This document shows, one piece after another, positions 8,051 to 17,346 of a DNA stretch of 47,381 nt; the stretch's first letter is position 1, and every line of letters starts with the position of its first letter. A program made the position numbers and the translations under genes. This DNA is from JAAYZB01 sp937958685 (GTDB taxonomy: Bacteria > Bacillota_I > Bacilli_A > Izemoplasmatales > Hujiaoplasmataceae), in NCBI GenBank assembly GCA_036824265.1, contig DAITAL010000009.1, positions 1 through 47,381 of the forward strand, in the 5' to 3' direction. The notes below the pieces were generated by a model. It was given only the letters and a program-made list of their open reading frames with translations. It was not told the DNA's origin and searched no databases.

Positions 8051-8161
8051 TGCTTGTTGTTTCCTCCTATTTGATTTTGCCTCCACCGCCGTCATCGCTA
8101 TTGCCGCCATCTGGCTCGTGGCAAATCGCTCCGCGGTGTGTGTATTTTTTACGGCGCTACT
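8051..8161 (-). promoter_or_regulatory. rpsB 5' leader
   Basis: About 100 bases separate the promoter from the rpsB start. The leader can form a long-range pairing of GATTTGCC (near 8126) with GGCAAAATC (near 8072), which would enclose much of it. S2 genes are autoregulated in some bacteria, but I do not recognise a known leader class here. Confidence 0.3.
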
Positions 8162-8190
8162 ATTTTATCAAATCCGGCCGTCAAAAGCAA
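8162..8190 (-). promoter_or_regulatory. Promoter of rpsB
   Basis: On the minus strand TTGCTT (8185..8190) and TAAAAT (8162..8167) are separated by 17 bases, with TG in the extended -10 position. Confidence 0.65.
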
Positions 8191-8212
8191 GTAGATTTTA
8201 CCGGCAATGGCC

Positions 8213-8243
8213 AAAATAAAAGGCCAGGAATCATCATGGCCTT
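8213..8243 (-). terminator. Terminator after dut, end of the ATP synthase operon
   Basis: On the minus strand AAGGCCA pairs with TGGCCTT across a 10-base loop and is followed by TTATTTT. The stem abuts the dut stop codon. Confidence 0.8.
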
Positions 8244-8686
8244 CAATCGGTGCTGCCGAAACCGCCGTTGCGTTTTTCTTTGTCCTCGCCATCGCCGTCG
8301 GCGATCCCGAAGGTGGTGAACACGCCCTGGGCGATCCGTTCGCCCTTGGCGATCACGGCGGTTTCTTTGCCCAGGTTCACAAACGAGATCAGGATGTGGC
8401 CTTCGTTGTCGGTGTTGTCGTAATAGTCGGCGTCGATGATGCCGACGGAGTTGGTCATGAGCAGCTGCTTTTTTTGGAATAGTGAACTCCGCGGAAAAAC
8501 GAAAAGCACTTCGTTTTCCGGCATGTAGGCCTTCACTCCGGTGGGACAGAACGCTTGCGCTCCGGGGGCGATGCTTACGGTCTCGGCGGCCGCAAGATCA
8601 TAGCCGGCGCTGCCTTGCGTTTTCCGTCTCGGGAGCGCTATCTCCTGGTTCGAATAGGCGGAAACGACTTGAAATCCCCTAGACAT
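8243..8686 (-). CDS. dut: dUTP diphosphatase (trimeric type)
   Basis: Dut hydrolyses dUTP to dUMP and PPi, keeping uracil out of DNA and supplying thymidylate synthase. All five trimeric dUTPase motifs are visible in 147 residues: SAGYDLAA, PRSSL, GIIDADYY, GERIAQGVF and the C-terminal RNGGFGSTD arm. The ATG at 8686 overlaps the atpC stop by eight bases. Longer upstream extensions read atpC in the wrong frame. It is the last gene of the ATP synthase transcript, an unusual companion for atpC. Confidence 0.94.
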   Translation of the reverse strand: MSRGFQVVSAYSNQEIALPRRKTQGSAGYDLAAAETVSIAPGAQAFCPTGVKAYMPENEVLFVFPRSSLFQKKQLLMTNSVGIIDADYYDNTDNEGHILISFVNLGKETAVIAKGERIAQGVFTTFGIADGDGEDKEKRNGGFGSTD

Positions 8687-9067
8687 TGCCCGCTCCGGTA
8701 AGTTTGATCTGCCGGCGCAGTTCGCGTTCGGCTTTCGCCAGTTCGACGTTGCGGCGCTTGTTCTCCTCAACGCGGGCGGCGCGGATCGACTCCAGATTGG
8801 CAAACGCCTGTTCCTTGGAGTCGCCGATATAGGCGTCTTCGGCGATGACGGAGATCCGGTTGCGATGGTTCTCGATGACGCCGTTGATGATGACAACGTA
8901 GTAGACAAGCTTGCCTTGTTCGAGTTTGATGTAACCGGTGTCGATCGTCGAGATGATCGGCAGATGATCTGGCAAAACGCCATATTCGCCGTTGTTCTTG
9001 GAGGCGACGATGATCGCGTCGACTTCTTCGTTATAGAGTTCGCCTTCGGGAGTGATGATCACGATTT

Positions 9068-9071
<4 letters not shown>
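8679..9071 (-). CDS. atpC: F-type ATP synthase epsilon subunit
   Basis: Epsilon is part of the F1 central stalk and inhibits wasteful ATP hydrolysis. The 130-residue protein has an N-terminal beta-sandwich (MKIVIITPEGELYNEEVDAI at the start, then GEYGVLPDHLPII) and a C-terminal helical hairpin rich in Arg, Glu and Ala. Its ATG overlaps the atpD stop by four bases, and its end overlaps the dut start. Confidence 0.95.
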
Positions 9072-10498
<1,427 letters not shown>

Positions 10499-10506
10499 AT
10501 GTCCTC

Positions 10507-11373
10507 CTAGGTAACCGCATTGGCTCCGCCGATGATATCGGTGAGCTCAATGGTGATTTGCGACTGCCGGGCGCGGTTGTAGTGCAGTTTTTGTTTTCTG
10601 ACGACCTCGATGGCGTTGTCGGTCGCGTTCTTCATCGCCGTCATCCGGGAGGCGTGTTCGCTGGTTTTGGCGTCCAGGATGATCCCGTAGAGCGTATTGT
10701 CGAGGTAGATGGGGATCAGCTCGTTCATCACCGCTTCCGGAGAGGGTTCGAAGATGTACTCGCTGATCGTTTCGGTCTTGGATCGGACGAGGTCGGTGAT
10801 CGGCAGCAGGGTCTCCTCGCGGACCTGCTGGGTGAGGGTGTTGACATAGTGGGAGTAGATCATCACGATCCGGTCGACGCCTTCTTCCAAGTATAGAGAG
10901 ACGAAGGCGCGCGACATCGCCTGGAAGTCGATGAACTGGACTTCGTCCCTCGAGGCGATCGACTCGGTGTTGAGAAGCGGGTAGTGCTTGCGTTTGCAGA
11001 AGGAATAGGCTTTATAGCCGATCGTTCCGACGATGTATTCGGCGCTGGAGGCGTGGGTCTCCTTGACTTTCTGTTCGAAATACTTGAGGATATTGTGGTT
11101 ATACGGGCCGGCCAACCCTCTGTCGCTGGAGACGATGATGTAGCCGGTGCGCTTGATTTCGCGCGTTTCGAGGAGCGGATGACGAAGATCGATGTTCGAT
11201 GAAAGAACATTTTCCAGCATCGTCCGGACCTTTTTCTTGATTGGTTGAAAAGTCCGATGCTTGCGCTCGGTCTTTCTCAGTTTCGCGGCGGACACCATGT
11301 TCATCGCCTTGGTGATCTGGCTGGTTTTCACGGTGGCCTCGATGCGGTTCTTGATATCGCGGAGGGCTGCCAT
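10507..11373 (-). CDS. atpG: F-type ATP synthase gamma subunit
   Basis: Gamma forms the rotating shaft coupling the c-ring to F1. The 288-residue protein has the N-terminal coiled-coil helix (RDIKNRIEATVKTSQITKAM), the central SSDRGLAGPYN block and the C-terminal helix with MTAMKNATDNA, the family signature. The start is preceded by AAGGA about ten bases upstream. It lies between atpA and atpD. Confidence 0.97.
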   Translation of the reverse strand: MAALRDIKNRIEATVKTSQITKAMNMVSAAKLRKTERKHRTFQPIKKKVRTMLENVLSSNIDLRHPLLETREIKRTGYIIVSSDRGLAGPYNHNILKYFEQKVKETHASSAEYIVGTIGYKAYSFCKRKHYPLLNTESIASRDEVQFIDFQAMSRAFVSLYLEEGVDRIVMIYSHYVNTLTQQVREETLLPITDLVRSKTETISEYIFEPSPEAVMNELIPIYLDNTLYGIILDAKTSEHASRMTAMKNATDNAIEVVRKQKLHYNRARQSQITIELTDIIGGANAVT

Positions 11374-11386
11374 CTGTCATCAATCC

Positions 11387-12895
11387 TTAAATGAAATCGG
11401 CGAGGAAATCGGCGAGCAGTTGGTTGAGTTTTTCGGCATCGGGCAGATTTTTCGTCGCCCGCATCGACTGAAGCAACTCTTGGCCGGTCTTTTCCCGCTT
11501 GAGAAAGGCATGGAGTTCCTTTTCGAAGCGTTTCACGTCCGTGGTCTTGATCTGGTCGAGATAGCCGTTCGTCAGGCAATAGATGCTGATGGCCTGCAGT
11601 TCGAAGGGCATGATCTCATGGAGACCCTGCTTGAGGATCTCGACGGTGCGCTCGCCGCGTTCGAGTTTGGCTTTTGTCGCATCGTCAAGGTCGCTGCCGA
11701 ACTGGGTGAACGCCTCAAGTTCGCGGTAACTGGCGAGATCGAGCCGCAAGGTCCCGGAAACCTTCTTGATCGCGGGAAACTGGGCGGCGCCGCCGACGCG
11801 GGACACCGATAGACCGGCATTGATCGCGGGGCGGATCCCGGAATAGAATAGTTTGGACTGCAGGAAGATCTGACCGTCGGTGATGGAAATCACGTTGGTG
11901 GGAATATATGCGGAAATATCGCCCTCCTGGGTCTCGATGATCGGCAAGGCCGTGATCGAGCCGCCCCCGAGTTTGTCGCTCAGTTTCGCCGCCCGTTCGA
12001 GCAGGCGGGAATGCAGATAGAAGACATCGCCCGGGAAAGCTTCCCGTCCGGGCGGCCGTCTGAGCAAAAGCGACAGTTCGCGATAGCTGATGGCATGTTT
12101 GGTGAGGTCGTCATAGATGATCAGGACATGCTTGCCCTGAAACATGAATTCCTCGCCGATCGTGACGCCGGCGTAGGGAGCGAGGAAGAGCAAGGGCGCC
12201 GGATCGGAGGCGGAGGCGTTGACGATGATCGAATAGGCCATGGCCCCGAATTTTTTCAAGGTCTCGACGACGTTCAAAACCGTCGACTCCTTCTGGCCGA
12301 TCGCGACGTAGATGCAGATGACGTCGCCGTCTTTCTGGTTGAGGATCGTGTCGACCGCGATCGCGGTCTTGCCGGTCTGGCGGTCGCCGATGATCAATTC
12401 CCGCTGGCCCCTGCCGATCGGCACGAGCGCGTCCAGGACCTTGAGTCCCGTCTGCATCGGCTGGTTGACGCCTTGTCTGTGGATGACCCCGGTGGCTTTT
12501 TGTTCCACCGGTCTGGTTTTGTTTGTTTCGAGTTTGCCCAAGCCATCGAGGGGCTGGCCAAGCGGATTGATCACTCTGCCGATCAGGCCCTCGCCGACCG
12601 GGACCTCGAGGATCCTGCCGGTGGTCTTGACCTCGTCGCCCTCGCGGATCAGCGAGGTGTCGTTGAGGAGGATGGCGCCGACATGGTCCTTCTCCAGATT
12701 TTGGACCATCCCGTAGACATCGTGCGGAAAGACGAGCAACTCGCCGCTCATTGCCTTGTCGAGGCCGTACACCAACGCGATGCCGTCACCGACGGAGATG
12801 ACCGTGCCGACTTCCTCGGTCGTGATTTTCTTCGTGTATTTCTTGATTTGTTCCTTGAGAAGCGCGCTGATTTCCAGCGGATCGATGCGTACCAT
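11387..12895 (-). CDS. atpA: F-type ATP synthase alpha subunit
   Basis: Alpha is the non-catalytic nucleotide-binding subunit of F1. The Walker A motif GDRQTGKTAIAVDTI lies near residue 170. The Arg-finger region, with SISxTDGQIFL-like spacing (VISITDGQIFLQSKLFYSGI), and the PAINAGLSVSRVGG block are intact. The length of 502 residues is normal. GGAGTGA precedes the ATG. The gene lies between atpH and atpG. Confidence 0.98.
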   Translation of the reverse strand: MVRIDPLEISALLKEQIKKYTKKITTEEVGTVISVGDGIALVYGLDKAMSGELLVFPHDVYGMVQNLEKDHVGAILLNDTSLIREGDEVKTTGRILEVPVGEGLIGRVINPLGQPLDGLGKLETNKTRPVEQKATGVIHRQGVNQPMQTGLKVLDALVPIGRGQRELIIGDRQTGKTAIAVDTILNQKDGDVICIYVAIGQKESTVLNVVETLKKFGAMAYSIIVNASASDPAPLLFLAPYAGVTIGEEFMFQGKHVLIIYDDLTKHAISYRELSLLLRRPPGREAFPGDVFYLHSRLLERAAKLSDKLGGGSITALPIIETQEGDISAYIPTNVISITDGQIFLQSKLFYSGIRPAINAGLSVSRVGGAAQFPAIKKVSGTLRLDLASYRELEAFTQFGSDLDDATKAKLERGERTVEILKQGLHEIMPFELQAISIYCLTNGYLDQIKTTDVKRFEKELHAFLKREKTGQELLQSMRATKNLPDAEKLNQLLADFLADFI

Positions 12896-12906
12896 GGCTC
12901 ACTCCG

Positions 12907-13422
12907 TTATCGTTTGAGACTTGTGCGTAGCTCTTCAAGGCGGCGATTGACCGTCTCATCGATCACGCTGCCGTCATAAACCAGCCGGAACCCGGCGATG
13001 ATCGCGGGGTCGAACGCCTCTTCAAGTTCGATTTGGCGGTGATATGCGGACTGGAGTTTCTGGATGAGTCTTGTTTTGGTGCCGTTGTCGAGCGGTGCTT
13101 GCGAAATTACCTGGACCCGCATGATCTTGTTCATGTCACGAACGAGTTCAGCGTACAACAAGCCGATCGAACGCAGGAGTTCGAAGCGGTCGTTATCGAT
13201 CAGGACATAGAGAAAATGGCGAAACAACTCGTTTTTGACCAAGCTCTCGAGCATCGCTTTGCGTTCCTGTTTGGTAAGGCGCGGGTTGTTGAACACCTTG
13301 AGGTGCTCCGCGCGCGAAAGTTCCCCGTAGTCGTGAAAACAGGCATCGATGGCCAGGGTGGCCTGTTCGTCATGAGCGAGGGCGAAAACCGCCAGCGCGT
13401 ATTGGCGGGCGATATCCGTCAT
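12907..13422 (-). CDS. atpH: F-type ATP synthase delta subunit
   Basis: Delta sits on top of F1 and attaches the peripheral stalk. The 171-residue protein has the N-terminal six-helix domain beginning with DIARQYALAVFALA, and a C-terminal motif near residues 140-165 (FDPAIIAGFRLVYDGSVID) matching the family pattern GG-x-D-G-S-I-x. Its ATG overlaps the atpF stop by four bases, indicating translational coupling. Confidence 0.95.
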   Translation of the reverse strand: MTDIARQYALAVFALAHDEQATLAIDACFHDYGELSRAEHLKVFNNPRLTKQERKAMLESLVKNELFRHFLYVLIDNDRFELLRSIGLLYAELVRDMNKIMRVQVISQAPLDNGTKTRLIQKLQSAYHRQIELEEAFDPAIIAGFRLVYDGSVIDETVNRRLEELRTSLKR

Positions 13423-13955
13423 CGGAGGCTGCCGCCTTCGATGTCCTCGAGCGCCAATTGTTCGTAACGCTTGCGGTCGATCTCCTGCTCGATGATCTTT
13501 TCCGCCATCGCAGCGGCCAGATCGACTGCCTCGAGGCGCATTTTATCGCGGGCTTTTTCCTTTTCGGACTCGATTTCCCGGGTGGCGTGGGCAAGCGCTT
13601 CCTGGGCTTCCGCCCGGGCGCGCTTGATGATTTCCGCCCGTTCGGATTCGCCGTTTTTCCTGGCGTTGTCGATGATGTCCTTGGAACGGGACCGAAGCTC
13701 GTTGTAATCGGCTTCCGTCTTCTCTTTCAAACTTTCGGCCTCAGCCTTGGTGCTGGCAGCCGCGCTCAACTCTTTGGCCATATGTTCCTGGCGCTTTTCG
13801 AGAAAGTCCGTGATTCTCCCCCAGAAAAACTTCTTGACGATGATGACCAGGATGATGGTGGCCGCGAGTTGGACCAGCATGTCCGTCAGGGTGACTCCGA
13901 GAGCGGCGTTGATGGCTTCGGAAACTGCTTGCGCGATGCGATCGATCAGTGGCAT
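13419..13955 (-). CDS. atpF: F-type ATP synthase b subunit
   Basis: Subunit b forms the peripheral stalk. One membrane segment at about residues 23-47 (TDMLVQLAATIILVIIVKKF) is followed by a long, charged, Ala/Glu/Lys-rich coiled coil to residue 178. The WGRITDFLEKRQEHMAKEL segment after the span is typical. It ends in TGA, overlapping the atpH ATG. Confidence 0.95.
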   Translation of the reverse strand: MPLIDRIAQAVSEAINAALGVTLTDMLVQLAATIILVIIVKKFFWGRITDFLEKRQEHMAKELSAAASTKAEAESLKEKTEADYNELRSRSKDIIDNARKNGESERAEIIKRARAEAQEALAHATREIESEKEKARDKMRLEAVDLAAAMAEKIIEQEIDRKRYEQLALEDIEGGSLR

Positions 13956-13992
13956 TCCAAAACCTCCTTTTCGTTACTTGGGATTTTCGGGC

Positions 13993-14271
13993 TTATTTGC
14001 CGATCAGCAGAATGGCGATCAGCAGGGCATAAAGACCGGTCGTCTCGGCGACCGCCTGCGTCACGAGTGTCGTGACCAGGATCTTGTTCTGCGCTTCCGG
14101 CTGTCTGCCGACGGCTTCCGCCGCCTTGCCGGAGGCGAAACCCTGGCCGATACCGGGACCGAACCCGGCGATCATGGCGATGCCGGCGCCCAGATAAGCC
14201 ATGCCGGCTGAGAAATGCTCGTTGTACTCCGCCGCAAAGCGCAGCACCGAGGTGAATACGGATTCGAACAT
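13993..14271 (-). CDS. atpE: F-type ATP synthase c subunit, Na+-binding type by motif
   Basis: Subunit c forms the rotor ring of Fo. The 92 residues make two membrane helices joined by the GRQPEAQ loop. The ion-binding helix positions read P39 and Q43 in helix one (GPGIGQG), and V74, E76, T77, T78 and Y81 in helix two (AVAETTGLY). With an offset of 11 these match the Na+-site residues P28, Q32, V63, E65, S66, T67 and Y70 of the Ilyobacter tartaricus c-ring, with Thr replacing Ser at 66. The sequence therefore predicts Na+ rather than H+ coupling. That is inference from motif, not proof. Confidence 0.95.
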   Translation of the reverse strand: MFESVFTSVLRFAAEYNEHFSAGMAYLGAGIAMIAGFGPGIGQGFASGKAAEAVGRQPEAQNKILVTTLVTQAVAETTGLYALLIAILLIGK

Positions 14272-14316
14272 GATATTCCTCCTATAAGATCTATAAGTCT
14301 ATCTGATACGCTTTGA

Positions 14317-14991
14317 TCAAGCGTCTGAAGCCATCGCGATGTTCACGGTGGAAAGCATGAAGAAGACGAATGCCTGGATCAGGCCGAAAAAGATGTCGAA
14401 GACGGCGTGGATGAAGATGCCGGCGAAAATGCCGCCAAGCCAGTGGAGCGCGGTGTAGACCATCACCGAGATCACCATGCCGCTCATGAGATTGCCAAAG
14501 AGACGCATGCCCATCGTGAGCGGGGTCGAGACCTCGCCGATCAGGTTGATCGGCAGCATGATCGGCGCCAGTGGTTTGACCGGTCCGAGCAGGCTGAGGA
14601 GTTTTTTGCCGACGCCCTGGTATTTGACCTCGGCGAATTTGATCATGAACAGGGTGATGAGCGAAAACGTCAGCGCCACGCCGAGATTGGATAGCGGCGC
14701 CTTGAGACCGAAGAGGGCGATCGTGTTCCCCAAGGCGAGGAAGATCAGGATCGTGAACAAATAGGGGCCGAAGATCTTGATGCGCTTCCCGGGCAGATGG
14801 TCGCTCAAGAAGCGGTTGAAGGCATCGACGATCATCACGCAAAAGAACAGAAAGCCCGTGGGCGTCTTCCGGTGATCGAGTTTCGCCACCCGCAGGCCGA
14901 CGAGGATCGCGACCGCGGCCATCACCGCGACGACGATCAGGGTCGAGACGACGTTGGGCGAAAGCGGTCCGAAAAGTTTGAAATCAAGCAT
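14317..14991 (-). CDS. atpB: F-type ATP synthase a subunit
   Basis: Subunit a provides the ion half-channels next to the c-ring. Five or six membrane segments are visible in 224 residues, with the essential Arg in GMRLFGNLMSG in the penultimate helix and the GLIQAFVFFML segment after it. I chose ATG at 14991, which overlaps the atpI stop by eight bases and has GGAGG eleven bases upstream; GTG at 15003 is too close to that site. Confidence 0.95.
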   Translation of the reverse strand: MLDFKLFGPLSPNVVSTLIVVAVMAAVAILVGLRVAKLDHRKTPTGFLFFCVMIVDAFNRFLSDHLPGKRIKIFGPYLFTILIFLALGNTIALFGLKAPLSNLGVALTFSLITLFMIKFAEVKYQGVGKKLLSLLGPVKPLAPIMLPINLIGEVSTPLTMGMRLFGNLMSGMVISVMVYTALHWLGGIFAGIFIHAVFDIFFGLIQAFVFFMLSTVNIAMASDA

Positions 14992-15376
14992 CGCTTCCCG
15001 CACCTCCGTCCTTCTTGGCGTAGATCAGGGCGACCGGATAAAGCACGATCCGGTAGGTCAGGATCCCGACGAACACGAAGTAGACATTCCACTCGTCGCT
15101 TTTGTTGGTGATGTAGAGGATGACGCCGTAAAAGACGATCTTGGCGATGTAGATCCAGATTTGCGTCTTCTTGATTTTCTCCGGCGCCGTCTTGAACAAA
15201 TTCTTCATGACGCGGTAGTTCAGGGAGTTCATCAAGAGGCCGGTGGCCGTTCCCAGCACGAAACTCAGCACGAAATCCCAGTTTTTGGTGATCAGATACG
15301 TCACGGCGGCGAACACGAGCGCATACGGCCAGGAGTAAAGAAAGGTCCGCTCGATGATATTCAGTTTATTTTTCAT
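14984..15376 (-). CDS. atpI: ATP synthase-associated membrane protein AtpI
   Basis: AtpI proteins sit at the head of F-ATPase operons and help c-ring assembly; in Propionigenium-type Na+ ATP synthases AtpI is reported to be needed for ring formation. This 130-residue protein starts MKNKLNIIERTFLYSW and has four hydrophobic segments with a lysine-rich middle loop (NLFKTAPEKIKKTQIW). The start at 15376 overlaps the atpZ stop by 11 bases. Assignment rests on position, size and topology rather than a diagnostic motif. Confidence 0.75.
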   Translation of the reverse strand: MKNKLNIIERTFLYSWPYALVFAAVTYLITKNWDFVLSFVLGTATGLLMNSLNYRVMKNLFKTAPEKIKKTQIWIYIAKIVFYGVILYITNKSDEWNVYFVFVGILTYRIVLYPVALIYAKKDGGAGSDA

Positions 15377-15605
15377 GTTCACCACCCCTTGAGAAGCGCA
15401 AAGCGCGGACAATCAGATTGCGAATGCCCGCAAAGATGCCGATTACCATGAAGATATAGATGAAGACTTGTCCCTCGTCCAAAACCCACAGGTCCACCTG
15501 TCTGCCAAGGAAGTAACCGATGGCGACGCCGACAAAGGTTTCGATGAAAAACTGCATGATCATATTGATGATCACGGCTGTCTGTTTTGCGGATTTACCC
15601 GTCAT
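15366..15605 (-). CDS. AtpZ-like small membrane protein
   Basis: A 79-residue protein with two membrane segments, MIMQFFIETFVGVAIGYFLG and a second span with VFIYIFMVIGIFAG, joined by a short loop (RQVDLWVLDEG). This matches the AtpZ/AtpR-type proteins encoded before atpI and atpB in many F-ATPase operons, proposed to act in c-ring assembly or divalent cation transport. Its ATG overlaps the upp stop as ATGA, tying it to the upstream gene. The AtpZ name is inferred from context and topology. Confidence 0.7.
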   Translation of the reverse strand: MTGKSAKQTAVIINMIMQFFIETFVGVAIGYFLGRQVDLWVLDEGQVFIYIFMVIGIFAGIRNLIVRALRFSRGGEHEK

Positions 15606-16228
15606 TTCGTTCCGAACAAACGGTCGCCGCAGTCCCCGAGACCCGGAACGATATAGCCGATTTCGTTGAGCCGCTCGTCGATCGCCACCAGGTAGATATC
15701 GACGTCGGGATGATGTTTCTGCAACATGGCGATGCCCTCGGGACAACCGACAAGACCGACGAAACGGATGTCCTTGCCGCCCAATTTCTTGACCTGGTCG
15801 ACGGCGGCGACGGCGCTGCCGCCGGTCGCAAGCATCGGATCGACGATCATCACCTGGGCTTCGGGAAGCACGTTGGGAAGTTTCGCATAGTAGGCGTGAG
15901 GCATCAGCGTCTCCTCATCGCGGTAAAGACCGATATGGCCGATCTTCGCGGTCGGAATGACGTTGTGAATTCCGTCGACCATTCCGAGTCCCGCCCTGAG
16001 GATCGGCACGATGACGACATCCTTGGCGAGCACATGGCAGGTAGTCGTCGCCATCGGGGTTTCGACCTCGATGGGTTTTGTGACCAGATCCCGCGTGATC
16101 TCATAGGTGACGAGACTGCCGATCTCGTTGACATTTTCCCGGAACGTTTTCGTGTCCGTGGCCTTGTTTCTGATGATCGCCATCTTGTGATCGATCAAGG
16201 GATGGTTGATGGTGACTACTTTTCCCAT
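15602..16228 (-). CDS. upp: Uracil phosphoribosyltransferase
   Basis: Upp salvages uracil with PRPP to give UMP. The PRPP loop VMIVDPMLATGGS, the ILRAGLGMVDG block and the C-terminal YIVPGLGDCGDRLFGT, which shapes the uracil pocket, are all present in 208 residues. The start at 16228 (MGKVVTINHPLIDHK) lies inside the end of rpiB (13-base overlap). Upp directly before the atp genes is also the Bacillus arrangement. Confidence 0.97.
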   Translation of the reverse strand: MGKVVTINHPLIDHKMAIIRNKATDTKTFRENVNEIGSLVTYEITRDLVTKPIEVETPMATTTCHVLAKDVVIVPILRAGLGMVDGIHNVIPTAKIGHIGLYRDEETLMPHAYYAKLPNVLPEAQVMIVDPMLATGGSAVAAVDQVKKLGGKDIRFVGLVGCPEGIAMLQKHHPDVDIYLVAIDERLNEIGYIVPGLGDCGDRLFGTK

Positions 16229-16674
16229 TCGTCGTCCTCCTCGAATTTGCTGATGATCGCGAGCCGTTCCAGATGTCTTTCGGCTTGGGAAACCCCGCTG
16301 TCGAGATAGACGTCGACGAACCTCTTGACTTCCTCCAGGGTGTTCGTCCGCGAACCAAGGCAAAGAACGTTGGCGTGATTGTGCTCCCGCATCGCCCTGG
16401 CGGCGAATTCGGATTGGCAGGCGCCAGCGCGGATGCCTTTGACTTTGTTGGCGGCGATGCTCATGCCGATGCCGGTGCCGCAGATCAGAATGCCCAAATC
16501 GGCTTCCTTGCTCCTGACGGCCTGAGCCACCTTGATCGCATATACGGGGTAGTCTGTCGGGGTGTCCGAGTAGCAGCCTTTGTCGATCGTCTCGATGTTG
16601 CGCTTCTGAAGCTGTTCGATGATGGGTTTCTTATAGGGAAATCCAGCATGATCAGAGCCGATGGCTATCTTCAT
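16216..16674 (-). CDS. rpiB: Ribose 5-phosphate isomerase B
   Basis: RpiB interconverts ribose 5-phosphate and ribulose 5-phosphate, linking to the transketolase gene elsewhere in this window and to PRPP for Upp. The 152-residue protein starts KIAIGSDHAGF and holds the catalytic Cys loop CGTGIGMSIAANK plus HNHANVLCLGSR. An AGGAGG lies just upstream. It is the first gene of the long rpiB-upp-atp-dut transcript. Allose 6-phosphate isomerase or LacA/B-type activity is a less likely alternative. Confidence 0.93.
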   Translation of the reverse strand: MKIAIGSDHAGFPYKKPIIEQLQKRNIETIDKGCYSDTPTDYPVYAIKVAQAVRSKEADLGILICGTGIGMSIAANKVKGIRAGACQSEFAARAMREHNHANVLCLGSRTNTLEEVKRFVDVYLDSGVSQAERHLERLAIISKFEEDDEWEK

Positions 16675-16709
16675 GTTTGCCTCCTCAACACGTCCGTCAT
16701 ACTATGACA

Positions 16710-16738
16710 ATTATAACAAATGCGTCTGATATTTACAA
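16710..16738 (-). promoter_or_regulatory. Promoter of rpiB-upp-atp-dut
   Basis: On the minus strand TTGTAA (16733..16738) and TATAAT (16710..16715) are spaced by 17 bases, with a TG extended -10 (TGTTATAAT). This is the only clear promoter before the dut terminator about 8.5 kb downstream. Confidence 0.72.
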
Positions 16739-16759
16739 TTAAATCAACAACAAATCGAA

Positions 16760-16781
16760 ATAAAAGACGCCTTGGGCGTCT
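16760..16781 (-). terminator. Terminator after tsaC
   Basis: On the minus strand AGACGCC pairs with GGCGTCT across a CAA loop, followed by TTTATTT. It overlaps the end of tsaC and closes the 23.2-16.8 kb unit. Confidence 0.88.
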
Positions 16782-17341
16782 CATGGTTCGATCACTATCC
16801 GCCCCTGGCGCAACACTTGGTTGGCGAGCGTGTCGTAGACGGTGGAGGCCACGGCGTCGAGGTCGCCGCCGTCGACGATGTAGTCGACTTTCTCCTGGTA
16901 ACGCAAAACATCGGCGAAGGCGAGCAGCGCCGGTTCGCCGGTCCGGTTCAGACTCGTGGTCACCATCGGTCCGAAGTGGGCAAGCAGCCTCAGAGCGGTA
17001 TCGTGGGCGGGGATCCTGACGCCGACTGTGTCGCGGTTAGCGGTCGCGATGATCGAGACCGCGTCGGTCTTGCGGGCGACCAGAGTCAGCGCTCCCGGCC
17101 AGTGCTTGGCGGCCAAATCAGCGAAACGGTCGTTGATGAGGACGAGCGGCCGCAACTGCTCGGCGTTGTGGGCCAAAATCGCCATCGGCTTGTCATAATC
17201 CCGTTCCTTGAGCTGATAGATCCTGTCGATCGCCTCGAGGTCATCGTAAAGACAGCCGACACCATAGACGGTATCAGTGGGAAAAACGACGATCTTGCCT
17301 TTGATATCCTGTCTTAAAAGTTCATCGACGGTGATGATCAT
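16781..17341 (-). CDS. tsaC: L-threonylcarbamoyladenylate synthase (TsaC/Sua5 family)
   Basis: This enzyme makes threonylcarbamoyl-AMP from threonine, bicarbonate and ATP for the t6A37 modification of ANN-decoding tRNAs. The 186-residue protein is a single YrdC domain (VVFPTDTVYGVGCL near residue 20, KERDYDKPMAIL, then GVRIPAH) with no extra Sua5 domain, so it is the short TsaC form. The ATG at 17341 has GAAAGG nine bases upstream; two nearer ATGs at 17347 and 17350 are too close to it. It is last in the unit begun at 23.2 kb. Confidence 0.88.
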   Translation of the reverse strand: MIITVDELLRQDIKGKIVVFPTDTVYGVGCLYDDLEAIDRIYQLKERDYDKPMAILAHNAEQLRPLVLINDRFADLAAKHWPGALTLVARKTDAVSIIATANRDTVGVRIPAHDTALRLLAHFGPMVTTSLNRTGEPALLAFADVLRYQEKVDYIVDGGDLDAVASTVYDTLANQVLRQGRIVIEP

Positions 17342-17346
17342 CCACA

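Noticed and set aside
8051..8110. A 20-codon N-terminal extension of S2 starting at 8110
   Set aside because: No ribosome site precedes 8110, while AGGAGG precedes 8050 and the family N terminus (MSVISMKALLEAGVHFGH) begins there.
12011..12979. Long plus-strand frames opposite the ATP synthase genes
   Set aside because: They lie entirely on the reverse of well-recognised atp genes and show biased, repetitive composition.
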